The notes beneath the pieces are model-generated. The model saw only the letters and a program-made list of their open reading frames with translations. It was not told the origin of the DNA and did no database searches. A program made the position numbers and the translations under genes. DNA of 64,000 bases from Clarkia xantiana subsp. parviflora (Eukaryota; Streptophyta; Magnoliopsida; Myrtales; Onagraceae), in the NCBI GenBank assembly GCA_036873135.1, contig JAPTYO010000009.1, positions 35,604,756 to 35,668,755 of the forward strand. Direction: 5' to 3'. Position 1 is the first letter of the stretch, and each line of letters starts with the position of its first letter. Below are positions 31,267 through 44,076 of this stretch, piece after piece.

Positions 31267-33718
31267 ATGAGTAAGTTTTTCATTCTTACTCCTGGAGTTA
31301 CATACTGTCCGGAATCTGGTTCTGAGTCTGATTTGGACTCCTTGGCATCCCGCGAATCAGGATATTATTCTAGTTCAGACACTTCCGCTGAGTCGGGGTC
31401 AGATTCAGAGTCAGTAGACATGCTTTAGACCTTTCCCGACAACCAACTGCGTCGGAAGGAGTATTAGAGTTATGTCGAGCTGTCTGGACTTTTCCCTCTT
31501 TTAGAAGCAGTGTATCCTTTTGATGTACTTACATACGCTGTTACGGGTTCGCCTACCGTGCCCCCTATTGAGATGGCGGCAGTGTACACTGCCCAGGTGC
31601 GGGAAGGGTTACGCTCCCTTATTGTCGCAACTTAGTTAGGTTATGTCGTTATTATAGGATCTCTCCGATCGATCTTGCGCTTGCTGGGATAAAATCTTGG
31701 ATTTGTTTTCGCGTGTTATGTGACCGGTAGTTGTGACACTATTCGACCTTGGTTTTCCGATGTATCGTTCAACTCCAACGTTAGAACGCGTCTTGCTTGA
31801 CTTCTATAGCCATTCGTTGGCCTTCATTGATGGAGTGAGGTTTCGCGAGTCTCGACTTGGGAGAAGTGAAGTGGAATGTTGCGCTTAGGTTTGTGACAGA
31901 TTCTGATCGTTCTGGTAGTCATTGGAGGAATCAATATTTCTTCATTAATGATGTCGGGGTGACTTGGCCGGTCGCGCATGTCACTCGTACTGACCTTGTG
32001 CCCACGTACTCTGAGTTTTGTGCTTTAGATAAAGAAACTGCGAAGTTGATTTACTGGAGTCACAAAGCACGCGCCTAATGCCCTGTGTCTCGCGTGTCAG
32101 AACGGGATTTGCGCGAAGCTGGGATTCGCATAACTTCTTCGAGAGGCTCTTTGGTATGTTATGAACTTTTGTAACTTCTATCATGTTGTGATGTAAGTTG
32201 GTTTCATGGAAAAAGCTCACGCTTGCAAGCAGGTCTTTCGGGCAATGCTGCTGCCCCCGAGCGGAGCACTCCTCCTGTTGCCCCGACGATACTCGGAGTT
32301 TTGAAGCCTGGCCGAGGGAAAGGATCTCTGGGTGAGCCGCTTTCCTGCAACCTCGTCCCTCCTTATTGCCACTGAGTGTTATTGTTCTTACTTTGTTTTG
32401 CTTTTGTTTTCAGGTCGTTCGCTTAACGTGACCGATCGCGTTGTCTCTATTGAGGACACCACGCCTCGCCCAAGGATGAAGAGGTCCGACTTCGAGGTTC
32501 GTTCCTCGAGCAATCCCAAGCAATCCAAGTCTATTCCAGGTGATGAGTCATCGAGGGATCCTTCCCGTGAAAAAGGGAAGGATGTTGAGATTTGGACTCG
32601 AACACCTGTTATTTCTGTCCCAGGGTCGAGGGACCGGACCTCGGAGGAGGAATTGACTGGAGAGGGTACGTTGTTCGTGTTGTTGATCTTCTGTTACACT
32701 TGTGTTGTTTTATCCTTCTTCTTTTTCTATCTTTGCTCTTGTAGGAGTTTTGCCACTCCCTGCGCTATGTCGCATTGATTTGGTTCGTCCCCTTGAAGGT
32801 GACGTTATGGGATCCGAATGGGTACCCTTTTCCTCTGCTGGTGGATATCACTTTTTGAAAGTGTCTTGTTTGGGCACTCCCAAGGTAGGCGTGCTTGTAC
32901 TGCAGAGGGTTGTTCCTCCTGGAGAACGAAGGATTTGACCCATTGAGCTAGAGGATGCGCGCGCATATGTTGAGGGTGCGCTGACTCGTTTCGCGCTTGT
33001 GAGTGTCATTCTTTACTCTTTATACAGCTTGTTTGTGTAGCTATACTTTCTCTTTAACTTGTCCCTTGTTGAATGTGGAATTGTGATTCAGGTTGTTGTT
33101 GATGTTGTGAACCTCTCATCCTTCGTGATTGAACTCACTGAGGAGAAGAAGGTCCTCCAGGAGAAGTGTTACATTGTTTCTCACGAGCCAGTTGGAATGA
33201 AGGAGAAAGCTCGCTTTTTGGATGTGAAGGTCATTGATTTAGAGGTCGTTGCCTCTGTTCGTCAGAGTCGGGTTTCTACCCTCGAGTCCGAGATAGCTGG
33301 CCTTCATAAGAAGATTTCGGATGATGGCGAGGCGCATACTCTTGCCCTGCAGGCTGTGGAGGAGAGTGCCTATAAGGAAGGGAATGAGTCCTATATTGCC
33401 GAGTACAAGGATTCTCCGTGCTTTCATGATGATATCCAGGCGGGCTGCGATAAGGTGATGTATGACTTTGGTGAGGAGTTTATCGAGCAAGTTCACACTC
33501 TTGCGCCTGGTTTTCCTTTTGAGCGGTTTGGTACCTTTGCCCCCTTTGCTATCGGACATGTGGCAGCGCTGCGAGCTCGGGATGGAGCTGCTGCTCGAGT
33601 TGATGTTGTGTTTGATCCTGATGGTGGCATCAGTGTGGTTGTGGAATCTACTGTCCAGGATGAGAGTATTGTGGAGCCATCTAGAGATATGGTAATTCCT
33701 CATGTGGCGTCCGGTTGA
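31267..33718 (+). pseudogene. R3 antisense gene, five exons, decayed exon 1
   Basis: Starts ATGAGTAAG at 31267, comparable with MSKSTT of R1. Exons inferred by alignment with R1 and with 58495-59762: 31267-32153, 32198-32331, 32414-32665, 32745-32998, 33092-33718, all with GT...AG introns. Exon 1 holds the PF04195-like region (VREGLRSLI, NQYFFINDVGVTW, SERDLREAGIR) but has several stops and frame changes. Exon 3 has NVTDRVVSIEDTTPR and a basic stretch, exon 4 LCRIDLVRPLEGD, and exon 5 an intact coiled coil with LAPGFPFERFG, 207 codons open to the stop at 33718. A stop near 32937 breaks exon 4. Confidence 0.75.
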
Positions 33719-34629
33719 CAGGCGTATGTATGTTCGAATTTTGTACATAGCTTTGCTCCCCTTGGTGGGTTGAGCTTTTCCTGTTTTAGTTGTTTCCCTT
33801 GAACTCTTTTCATTTATGCTTGTCGTTTGTCACTGTGACAATGGACCTGTTATGAATGCTTTGGTTATGCATGATAAATATTAGTGATATTTCATACCTT
33901 TGTTATCGTGGTTGTTCGTATTGTGTGGACTATAGAGTAGAATTGAGACTTCTACTCTGATTGGATGTAGTATCTGTACTTGTAGTGATAGGACGTAAAT
34001 CGCTATGGGTCCCGCGCCCCTCTTGGTTGTCCCAAGGCATGGCGTAATATATAAGTGTGAGAAAAACACACGGGTCGTATGCTTGCCGTATTTCATGGGT
34101 AGTAACGTGCAAGACTTTGAACTGGTTCTTGCCATTTTTTCATGGGTAGTAATGCGCAAGGCCTTTACTTGTACGTAGAAGTATCGTCATAGCGAAGCGA
34201 GATATTAGTTTTTACCGTCTCATAGTCTACTCTAAGGTGACGTTGTGAAAAGGCGCTACTTGTTAATTTGGTACGTTTTTCCATCTGTTAGTTAGGCACA
34301 CCCCGCGTAACGTTATTGCAAGACGTTCTATTGGCTAATCCATGTACTTACCTTTCGATGCTACTGCACCTCCACTTGGTTATTCCAAGGGGCGGTACAG
34401 AGGTTGTGTAATACGCCTTGTAGTTTTTACCGTCTCTTGGAACCATTCCAAGGCGACGTTGTGGCAAGACACGACTTGCTTATTTGGATGTTTTTTGCAT
34501 CCGCTACTTGGGCACCCCTGGTGTAACGTTGTGGCAAGATGTTCCTTGGCTATTCCCGTACATGTCTTGCAATTTTACTACACCTCTTCTTGGTTATTCC
34601 AGGGGGCTGCACAAGACCGCGTTGTAGGA
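33719..34629. repeat. R3 tail repeats, left part
   Basis: From about 34190, imperfect 100-150 bp repeats with CCGTCTCTTGG, AGGCGACGTTGTGG and CAAGAC segments. They continue at 45159-45600 and 56725-56780 beyond the R4 and R5 insertions. 33719-34190 shows no gene. Confidence 0.65.
34625..34629. other. Target site duplication of R4, left copy
   Basis: TAGGA, against TACGA at 45154-45158, one mismatch. Confidence 0.6.
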
Positions 34630-35657
34630 TGTTAACACATGTGTATCGGTTTGACTGGGTGTCGATCCGAATAACAATCTTACGGGTGAAATTCCTTCAT
34701 CCGCGATCCGATTCCTTCGAAATGCTCGTTGGGTTCGATCACTGACGTCGAATCCTTCGTGATATTGGGTGGTCTGTACTTCGGGTTGTCATATGTCAAG
34801 GTGTCGGATTGTCGGATTATCAGAATGTCGGAGGTTTGCAAGCCTTTAAAATGGCTAAGTGTTTGGGTGTCCGTACATGTAGTTGTTCATACATCACGTC
34901 GTTCGTACGTCAGGTCGTTGACTCGAGGGTCTAAGGTTGTGTTGGCGGATAGCTGAGACTCCCAAACGTCGGGACGTTGCTCCTGTGTAGTCCGCGTGCG
35001 TTCCCCCTAAGACCTACAAAAGGGGTAACATCTAGACCACCGAAGGGGGGGGGGGGGATGTACTCAATGAACCCTCTTCGATGCCTAAATCAGTACATCG
35101 TTCTAGAGAAATAAAGTAGAGAGAAGGCAGAGCGTAAATATTTCAAGTTACATTAAGTTCAAATGAAAAGGAGGTGAGGTTCTATATATAGGATCGAGGG
35201 AGATTAAGGTGGTTAATGACACCGTTAGCTCCTAAACGAGCTCAGTTAACAAGTGATAACATTATTAATCCCTTAGCAAGCATGGAAGGCTTCGTGATAT
35301 TTTCCAAGTGTTGGACGTGCAAAGTGAGGTTGGGTCGTCACGAGGGACGGTTTGGACGACAGTGTTCCGGACGTCGCGTACACCCCTTAGGCGGGAATAC
35401 TACACGTCGGAAGGGTGTCGGGACCTTCGGGGTCGGACGGGAGGTCTGATATCTCCTTAGGAGAGACCGGACCTGGCTGGTCCGATCTCACGTGAGATCG
35501 GAGCAACAACGCGTCTGGGCGGGCGTTTTTTCTCGTCCGGACCATTTTGCTGTGGGTGACTTGTTCCGGTCAAAGTTTCAATTTGCAATCATTCGTGGGA
35601 TAATTAAAATAATACAATCCGAACAAAAACGGTTCTAAATTGAGCGTATATCCATCA
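34630..35657 (-). mobile_element. R4 3' LTR
   Basis: 1028 bp, TGTTAACACA...TCCATCA. TATATATA at 35183-35190 and a G tract at 35045-35057. The hairpin stem next to the R-region motif (CATCTAG 35029-35035, CTCAATG 35063-35069) has two mismatches here, whereas the other LTR has a perfect stem. U3 palindromes at 35430-35515. Confidence 0.88.
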
Positions 35658-35674
35658 CATGCCCCCGAGTCAAC
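35658..35674 (-). other. Polypurine tract of R4
   Basis: GTTGACTCGGGGGCATG on the - strand, identical to that of R2. Confidence 0.85.
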
Positions 35675-38600
35675 CGATGACTTAACCCTTGATTGACTCT
35701 ATTTTACGATAGGATAACACGCTCAATTCAATCCCGTGATTTTACCTCTTGATGAATCTGTTGTATGTCCATGATCGTATTGCCGCTTCTTATCCTCGTT
35801 TCTTGGGACAAGGAAAATATAGACATTAGTACAGACATGTATATATTCAGACAGGTATCCGAAAAATGCGGGTTTGGCGAAAATCATGTTTTCCTATCTC
35901 TATGTCTAAGAACACGAGTTAGGAATGGGGTATGACGGGATTATATAAATGAATGAAAATCTAATTTATGTTCGCATGAAGTGATTCTATATGTGGAAAA
36001 TATGCTAATCATGTGAGAAAAAATTCTATGTATGGGATAGACAATAAACGAACATGGGTATAAAAATGAAGTATCATGGACATGGATGTGTTTTACTAGC
36101 ATACATGCAAGTAAAATCACAAGTACTGGATCAGGTGTAAACGTTGCAATCGTAGACATGAATGTGTGAGTGTCGAGTGCGCGCGTGTGCGAGCGTCAGG
36201 GTTACCAACGTAATGCAGTCACACACATGTGTATGAGTGTATTGAGTGTGTACATGGACGTAAGCATGAATACATGAAAATTATAAATTTCTAAGTGTTG
36301 AACACATGTGAACGTGAAAAGGTGTTCGCTAACACGCATATAGACATAAGCATGGATATGGATGCGACTGCAAACGTGTTGTGATCATGGGTGCATAAAT
36401 GCAAGCATAAACATGTTGTAACCATAAGTGTCGATTGAGGCATTGACGCATTCATGGATGTAAATCATAAATACGAACGTAAGTGTAAGGGTGAAAGTAT
36501 AAACTCCCTTTTTATCCGAGAGTGTGGATTCTGTGGCTCGACCGGGCACAACGTTTTGCCTACCATGCAGTAGTGCGAGCATTTTTAGCCTCGGCTCTTG
36601 ATAGGTGTGACATTTTCCTTCATTATTTGGAGCGTGTGCATGGTTCTTGAACCTTGCCTTGCGATTCATTTTATATGGACATGGGGTTGAAGATACTTAA
36701 AAGTTTTCTTCTTGCCCTTTATGCGAAAGGGCTCTATCGACACATGTTGAGGGTTGTCCCTCCCTTCGGATGTGTCTGAGAACTGCTCCTATTGCGCAGG
36801 GCAAAGGGTCATTTTCCTTGTAGTGATTTGGGGGTTGTTTCTTTTGTTGGTGTACCTCGCACTTTGATCGTGGGATCTTTCGGACGACAGCTTCTCTTTC
36901 ATAAATCGGCGTTGAGGTTGTCCCCGTTGTAGGCATGCCCTATACTTCCATGAGAATTTGTTGACCTCGGTGTTGGTCGCGTTTTGTGACCTACACATTT
37001 AAGGTTGCCTATGTATGGAGTTGCCCCCGTAGTGGGCTTGTTAGCATTTTGGATGCGGGGTGTTAGTCTCATTGCCGACTGTCGTTTTTATGACTTGTAT
37101 ACATCATATCGCCCGTCGTAGCGGGTCCGCTCGTTGTCTTGAGTGTAGGGCGTTGCTCTTAGTGTTGGCTACACTTATAGCATACTCCCACAGGGTTGTC
37201 CTTATGACGGGCACACTTAAACTCTGGATGCGAGGTGTTGTACTCGTGTTGGTACGTTGATGCGTACGTGTGTTGTGCTATGCCTGTTATACTTAACTTC
37301 TGAAAGTGTGTTGTTATTCGTCGTGCTGAAATGTCAACGCGCGTGCACTGTACTGCACCCGTAGTGGTTATACTTAACTTCTGAAAGTGAGGTGCTAAAC
37401 CTCATGTTAATGTGTCAATGCGTGTGTACACTGCGTTGCTCCTGTGGTTGGTATGCCTTACATATGCCTCTCGATTGACTGACGTAAGGGGATGAACATG
37501 AGTGCGTGTCCACTTCTTGATTGGAGAAAGTAGCATGATTTCTTATGGTCAGAAAGAAAGTACCCTTTGTGGTGGCTCAATTTGGAAAGCGTTTGTTCGA
37601 CTTGTTGCGAGACCCGATGTTCACTGATATCACCCTTTGGTCGTGTGTACGTTTTGGTAGAACGTCGATCCATGCAAAAGAGTATGTGATCACGTTTCTT
37701 ACTCAGGCCGCCTCCTCCTTTTTAGCGGAGGGTCGTAGGAGAGTCTTCTTCATGTGACACCAAGTCTTTTGATTTTGAGTGAGTTGAGGTGCCTTGTTAT
37801 TCGTTTGTGATCTTGATTCGTTCGTCTTTCCTTTCTAGGTCATGGGGAATGAGATTGATTCCTTGTTTACCTTGTTGTGTTGATCTTCTTCATGGTTTCT
37901 CCCCCTCTTTAGGGATCAATCTCTTTCCAGAGTCTATCTTCATTCTTAAGAGACACTTGATTGCTTTTGTGTCGTGTCATTAAGGTTTGTTGTGTTCGAC
38001 CATATTCTTATGTCGATATTTTGAACTTCTCTCCTCGTTTTTGGAGTAGGTGTACCCTAGTTGGCTTGGGGGTTGTTTTGTTTGTTGTGACTCTGACTAT
38101 CTATTATTATTTGTTGGTCTTCTCATATATTTCGTATGTTTCATCTTCGTGCAGGTTTGACGACTTTGAAGATGTCTTTGGCATATCAATGGGGTCATGT
38201 GATTAACCCTTGCGTTGAAGTTCTTGCTTTTGGTGATGGGTGTAATCATCATCTTTCATTGAAGTTCCTTTCTTTTGCAATGGCTCCCATTAAGATAGCA
38301 AATTTCTTCTTGAAATTTTGGTAGAGACTGCTCTCGAGTTATCCTCTACTAGTATCAGAGTTGTGATCATTGTGTGGATCATTTCTTTATATGCCCCCGA
38401 AGGTTCTTGCCATGATTCTTCGTTTTATGGTTGATTCGTGGAATAGAGAGGTTGTCTTCATAATGAGGACGTCTCCTACCTTGTATCATTCACAAATGTT
38501 GAAATATATGTGCATACCTTTGTTGAGTATGTGAAGGGTATTGATTTCCCCATTGTCTTGGATCTCCTCTTAAGGGTAGATGTAGGCTCTTTAGGTTTGT
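35675..38600. other. R4 internal region, no supported gene
   Basis: Matches R2 18236-20280 in order. 35940-36480 is simple-sequence-like (CATG/GTGTG). Around 38150-38330 there is a counterpart of the second half of the R2 ORF, read as VINPCVEVLAFGDGCNHH, with a splice-acceptor-like stretch before it. Too decayed to call a gene. Confidence 0.5.
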
Positions 38601-38609
38601 AAAGTATTA

Positions 38610-38770
38610 ACATCTTCGTAGTGTATGTACTTCATAGCTATTTCGTGATGTGTGGACATGATAGCCACTTCTCGTTGTATGGACATGATAGCCACTTCGC
38701 AGTGTGTGGACACGATAGCCACTTCCCAATGTGTGGACATGATAGCCACTACGCGATGTATGGAGTTGTG
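38610..38770. repeat. About 30-bp minisatellite in R4
   Basis: Five units of TGTGGACATGATAGCCACTT type, the homologue of the R2 array at 20290-20500. Confidence 0.88.
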
Positions 38771-39119
38771 TTTTTGCCTTACGTACTTATTGGCAAACCT
38801 GTCATGAATGTTTTAACATTATGTTTTTATATCATGAGTAGTATTTCATACATTCGTTGCTATGGTTGCCTTTTTTTTAGGCTATGTTTGTTGGGTTTTG
38901 TCGCCGTGTGTCGTCTTGTCGGATGTTGTATCCTTTATTCTTTTGGGATGTCCCCTTCATGGTTGTGCTTTACAATGCTCAAGGGTGATTCTTGTCGAAT
39001 GTCGTGCCTATTTTCGTGTTTCTTCTCTTTTGTCGTAGTGTCTTTTCATTACTCCACTTGATTTTTGTCATGCCTGCATTGTCATCCTAACCATACTTTC
39101 ATTTCTCATGTAACCTTAC

Positions 39120-39930
39120 TTGTATAAAAGAGGTCTTTTCAAGATACGTTCTTGGAACGTTGTAAATTTCTCCTTAGGATACGCTCCTATGGGCATCGAG
39201 TGTGTGCGCAGGATATGCTCTTGAGTGTGTTTAAAATTTCTTTACATAGTGACATTTTGAAAATGATCGCGTGACCACAAGATAAGCTCTTGGGGGCGTC
39301 GAAAAATGTTCGCGGGATTGCCTCCCGGAGGGCACATAGTGTTGTTGCAGTTTAGAACTGCTCTCAAGATACACTCTTAGGGGCGTCGAAAGCCGTTCGC
39401 AGGATTGGCTCTTGGACGACACAGTTCGCAGGATAGGCTCCTGGATTGCACAGAATGTGATCGCACTGTATGAATTGCTTCAAAATACGCTCTTATGGGC
39501 GTCGACGACTGTTTGCAGGATAGGCTCCTGGATGGCACAGTTCACAAGATTGGCTTCTGGAAGGCACATAATGTAGTCGCAGTGTATGAACTGCTTTCAT
39601 GATACGCTCTTGTGGGCGTCAACAACTGTTCACAGGATAGGCTCCTGGATGGCACATAATGTGGTTGTAGTATAGAACTACTCTCAAGATACGCTCTTGA
39701 GGGCGTTGAAATTGTTCGCAGGAGTGGCTCTTGGAGGGCATAGAATGTGACCGCAGTGTAAAACTGCTCTCAAGATACTCTCTTGGGGGCGTCAAAAGCT
39801 GTTCGTAGGATTGGCTCCTGGAAGCCACAGAATGTGGTCGTAGGGTAGAACTGCTCTCAAGATACGCACTTGGGGTCGTCGAGAACTGTTCGCAGGATTG
39901 GCTCCTGGAGGGTACAGAATGTAACTTTTA
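39120..39930. repeat. Hairpin-encoding minisatellite in R4
   Basis: Units alternate CAAGATACGCTCTTG-type, CAGGA-TAGGC-TCCTG-type (39429-39443) and GCAGT...ACTGC-type (39579-39594, 39753-39767) inverted repeats; one unit has GTAGT...ACTAC (39667-39681). Homologous to R2 21120-22030 with paired substitutions in the stems. Confidence 0.88.
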
Positions 39931-40924
39931 TACCTGATGATATTTTCTAGGTAGGGTGCGTCTTATATACGCCGTCTAAATCTTTACTTGAGTTTTCTTT
40001 CCTTAATATTGCCTGTTACCTAGGCCTTTCCTGAGCGTGAGAGATTGGCTTTCGAGGGCAATGGTTGTTGTTGCAAATTTGGGGCGAGTCCGTACAAGGA
40101 GTTGAGGCTGTTTCCCTATTATGTGATTTCTTCTAGGAGGAGTGGTACTGCGTGTTCTTTTTTACCTTTTGCTTCAAATCTCCACTTCCATATTTAGGTG
40201 GAGTACCAAGAGAATTTTCGTTTGGTGCCCCCCAAGTTGCTTGGTGGTCACACCGTATTTCATATCTGGCCGTTGAAGGCTCCTTGTTCATTTCCTCTTA
40301 TGATTGGGGCTCATTATTCTTGTGTTTTATTGAATATGTCTGCTTGCTTGGGTGCGATGGGTGTCCCTTGCTGGACTTACTCTTTCTCATGCTTGTTTGC
40401 TTCAATCATAGTCAATGCTTGAGCCATACACTTGTCGGGTGTATCTCTTGGAGTTGGGAGGGAAGCTTTTGCTTTTGGGTGGGCGCGATTTCCGTTCCCT
40501 ATATTTCATATGTCCTCAAGTTTTCTTCCTTGGTTATGCCTTCTTGACGGGTGTCAACTCTTGCTTTAACTTCTTTCAACATTTAGGTAGGATGTTGGTT
40601 CTTATGTTTATTTGCCCCTATTGAAATGAGAGTTGGCACGTTGTACTCATATTTCTGATGTATGTGCTATCAAAGTTTCAAGTGTTTCCCTTAGTGACTA
40701 TCACGTGGCAATGCCCTTATTCGAGGAGACTTGTAGATTATTTCCCCCTCTTCTTTTTACTTTAGAGTTGGGAAGCTTGCTCATACGATAGTGTCTTGAG
40801 TTGTTTATCTTGAAGCGCTGTTTCAGACTGGTGAGTCTGATCAGTGCACCTTGCGTCAGATTTGGATGTCTGATCGGGCTGTAATAATCTTCTTGAGGTG
40901 TTGTGGAACTTGGTGTGCTCTTCT
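39931..40924. other. R4 internal region, no supported gene
   Basis: Carries the conserved segment 40200-40310 shared with R2 (GGTGCCCCCCAAGTTGCTTG). No domain recognised. Confidence 0.5.
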
Positions 40925-40933
40925 TTTAATTTT

Positions 40934-41455
40934 GGGTTAACAGGTCTTTTGGTCCATGATGTTTGACAACTTTTGGGTTTTGGTCAATGATGTTTTTTTT
41001 ACCTAGTTTTGGTACCATATGTTTGCAGATTTTTTCTAGTTTTGGTCTAACCGTTACATTCCATCCATTTTTCGACATGTACAAGTCACATGATCCACCC
41101 TAAACTTTCAATTTTGTTCAATTTAGTCCCTCTAATACTTTCCTAACCTTTTTTGGTTCAATTTAGTCCCGAAGTTTCAAAAATTCAATTTGACCTATTG
41201 TCCAATTGGGGTCAATTTTGAAACTTCAGGACTAAATTGAACAAAAAAAAAGTTAAGAAAGTATTAGAGGGACTAAATTTAAAGTTTAGAGTGGATCACG
41301 TGACTTGAACATGTCAAAAAATGGCCGGAATGTAACAGTTAGACCAAAACTAGAAAAAATCTGCAAACATATGGTACCAAAACTAGGTAAAAAAAACATC
41401 ATTGACCAAAACTCAAAAGTTGTCAAACATCATGGACCAAAAGACCTGTTAACCC
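40934..41455. mobile_element. Mutator-type foldback MITE
   Basis: 522 bp with very long terminal inverted repeats: the left end GGGTTAACAGGTCTTTTGG is complementary to the right end, and pairing continues for about 240 bp on each side around a short centre near 41190-41220. It is flanked by the perfect 9-bp duplication TTTAATTTT (40925-40933, 41456-41464), the length made by Mutator-superfamily transposases. No ORF. It sits inside R4, so it moved after R4 inserted. Confidence 0.9.
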
Positions 41456-41464
41456 TTTAATTTT

Positions 41465-44057
41465 TCCCTAGAGAATTTTCGAATGCTTTTATGGAGTGTC
41501 ACCTTCGATTAGGACTTGAACCTAAAAATGATGTTTTCCTCTAGGTTTGTTAGTGTTGTCTCGTTATTTTTCATGGGTTTGCCACCCATGTTGGCTATGC
41601 TTTGTAGGCTAACTTCATTAGAAGTTGTGCTTGTATTGCGGACGTACATGTGGGTGGGAGATGTTGAATTGACGGATTCCCGCCCCTTTTCTCTTGTTGT
41701 AATCTTCATTCACTAAGTGTTTGGCGTATAACCTTAAGTGCAGGATTTTCTACCGGTGGCCCCTTTATTGAGATTTTCCTCTTGATGAGACATCGGATAC
41801 AAGTTCATACCATCCAATGACAAGGCACTTGGTGAAGGTGTGCGTTTAGTGTAAGGGTCGGTCTCAAAACCTTACTCCCATGTTGTTGAGCTGTGTATTG
41901 GTTTGTCTTGAATTTCAATCTTGGAGAACTCTTATCATGCATGAAGGCCCTCGATGGGAGGTGTGTACCCTTTTTCATATTCTAGTTGTGGCACTATTTC
42001 TTTTCTAAGTGTCGTATCTTTGGAGTTTTTCGTTGACGATGAGGAATGTTTCTTCTCTAATTTGAATATGCTTCTGGTTGGGTTAAGCTTGCTGACATCA
42101 CTCGTGATTAAAGTTCCTTTAGTGTAGTCACCTTTTCTGAAGGTTATGTAAGGTCACATAGGTCGGGTGGTGTTCCTTTGTGGATTGCTTAGTAGGTGAT
42201 TCGTTTGACACTTATGTTTTTTTTTTGCCTTGTTTTGCTTCTTCGTCATTTCGGTAGGTGAAATTTAAGTCTCTCCTTCCTTTGTTACTTGTTATCATGT
42301 ATGCTTCGTTGTGGCGTTGGGATGCCATTGTAATGGTGCCCCCACTTGTTCATTACTTCGTAGAAATTCTTCAATGGGATGTTAAGCGCATTTTTCTTCT
42401 TACTCAGGAGCGAAGCTCTAAACTTGAGCATCTTTTTTGAGGTTATGTATCTGAATATACCTCTTGGAAGTGTGAATTTATCTCTTGAGTTGTTTCCTGA
42501 AGGAGGGTAGATCGAACTGGTTCAAAAACCTCGGACGGTGTTTTGAGTCTTGTCAGCGGATCCAAATAGTGAAGTCGTGTATCAGATGTGCTCGTCGGAT
42601 AAGGACGACTACTATGAGTCAGACTCGGAGGTCCACATGGTCGATTACCGCTTCTTCGGATGTTTATTTCCATACATTTCTGGAGTTCCAGACATCTCCT
42701 CTTGTTTATACCGCTTGCCATGAGTGGCTTAGTTTTCCTCCGAGCCCTTAAGTGTGAGGGGTTGTTATAACGCCTTCTTGATAATGTGTATTTTTTGTTT
42801 TTGCTCTTTTCTAGTTCGGATCGCCCTTTGTTGTGTAATCTGGGATGACGACGGTGCTGATAGTATGTCTAGCGTTATCTGTTATGTGGGTGTCTCCTTT
42901 TTGTAGGAATTTTCTATTGCAAAACTAGTATCCTTCCATTGTTGAAGCTTTTGATGACCCTTGCGATGACTAGGGGATCACTCTTTATTTTTATTTTTAC
43001 GATGTCATGTTATTCTCCATATCTTGGTCTGGGAGTTAGAATTTATCTCTCTCCCCCCCCCCCTCTTGTGTTGGGTATACCCTTGGTTTGTGTGCGCTTT
43101 GTCGGCGCGATTGCTTTGAGGGTGTACACACTTTTGAAAGTGTGCGTACTTGGTAGGTGGTAGTTGTGTGACGCAATGGATTCTTCGACGCGGCCCACTT
43201 GACGGAGCAAGGCAATGGTAACTAATGCGGTGATCAGTGAGATCTCGGTGACATTGGATGGCTTGGCGGAGCAAGGCGACAAGTTTGGGTGATCACTTCA
43301 TAACGATTGAAAATCAATTTGGTTCTCTAAGTCGAGATGGATTTTCCCAAATGTTCGACCCTTCTCCTTTTGTGCTTTCTCTCATTCTCTATTTTCCCCT
43401 GTCATAAGATAGGGGGTTTGCCATGCATAGTAATCTCAAAGTACTTAGATAATTGAATGTTTAGTGAAAGATTACTCCCTATATCTTTCGCGCGAGTGTC
43501 CCAGTCGGGAGCTTTGCTATCCTTGAATTGAACAGACTTTTGCTTCTTGTTGAAACCGATCCTTGTATCGACTGCCCTATTGTATGACAGGCGCGATGTC
43601 TAGACGTCTCCTCTTTTGCTATCTCTTGAATTGGACGATTTCGGCTGAAGATGATTCCGGTCGTTGACGGTTTCAGTTAGAGACGATTTTGGTCGTCTGC
43701 AATTTCGGTCGTCGGCGATCCTTCCATCGGGTCTAGGTGGTAGCGACGAGCAAACACTGATAGTCGAATATCGATTGTCGGCGGTGACGGTTGTCACGAT
43801 GACATGGGTTGCGACGGCGGCTGTAAACGTAGTCGCAATACCGGGGTAGCGACGACAGAGTAGCACTCCATCGTTGGTGTTTCCTCTGGTTTCCTTGCTT
43901 GAGAGGCATGTATGTCTCTTGGGTTGGACAATGCACCTCCTCTTGAAAAGCATTTCTAAATGACTTTTGTATTGGATAATCGACCACCATTTCACAGGGA
44001 GTGGTGAAGTATTTTTGTTAGTGCTCGTGGTTTGCTTGTCATGGCTTTTTATTCGAA
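41465..44057. other. R4 internal region, probable decayed gag-pro
   Basis: Corresponds by order to R2 22740-25900, which holds decayed gag-protease. I cannot align a protein domain here with confidence. Includes a C tract at 43051-43062. Confidence 0.45.
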
Positions 44058-44074
44058 GCCCACAGATGGTGCCA
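44058..44074 (-). other. Primer binding site of R4, mutated
   Basis: Reads TGGCACCATCTGTGGG on the - strand; two changes from TGGCGCCGTCTGTGGG, both explicable by CpG deamination. Confidence 0.8.
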
Positions 44075-44076
44075 AG

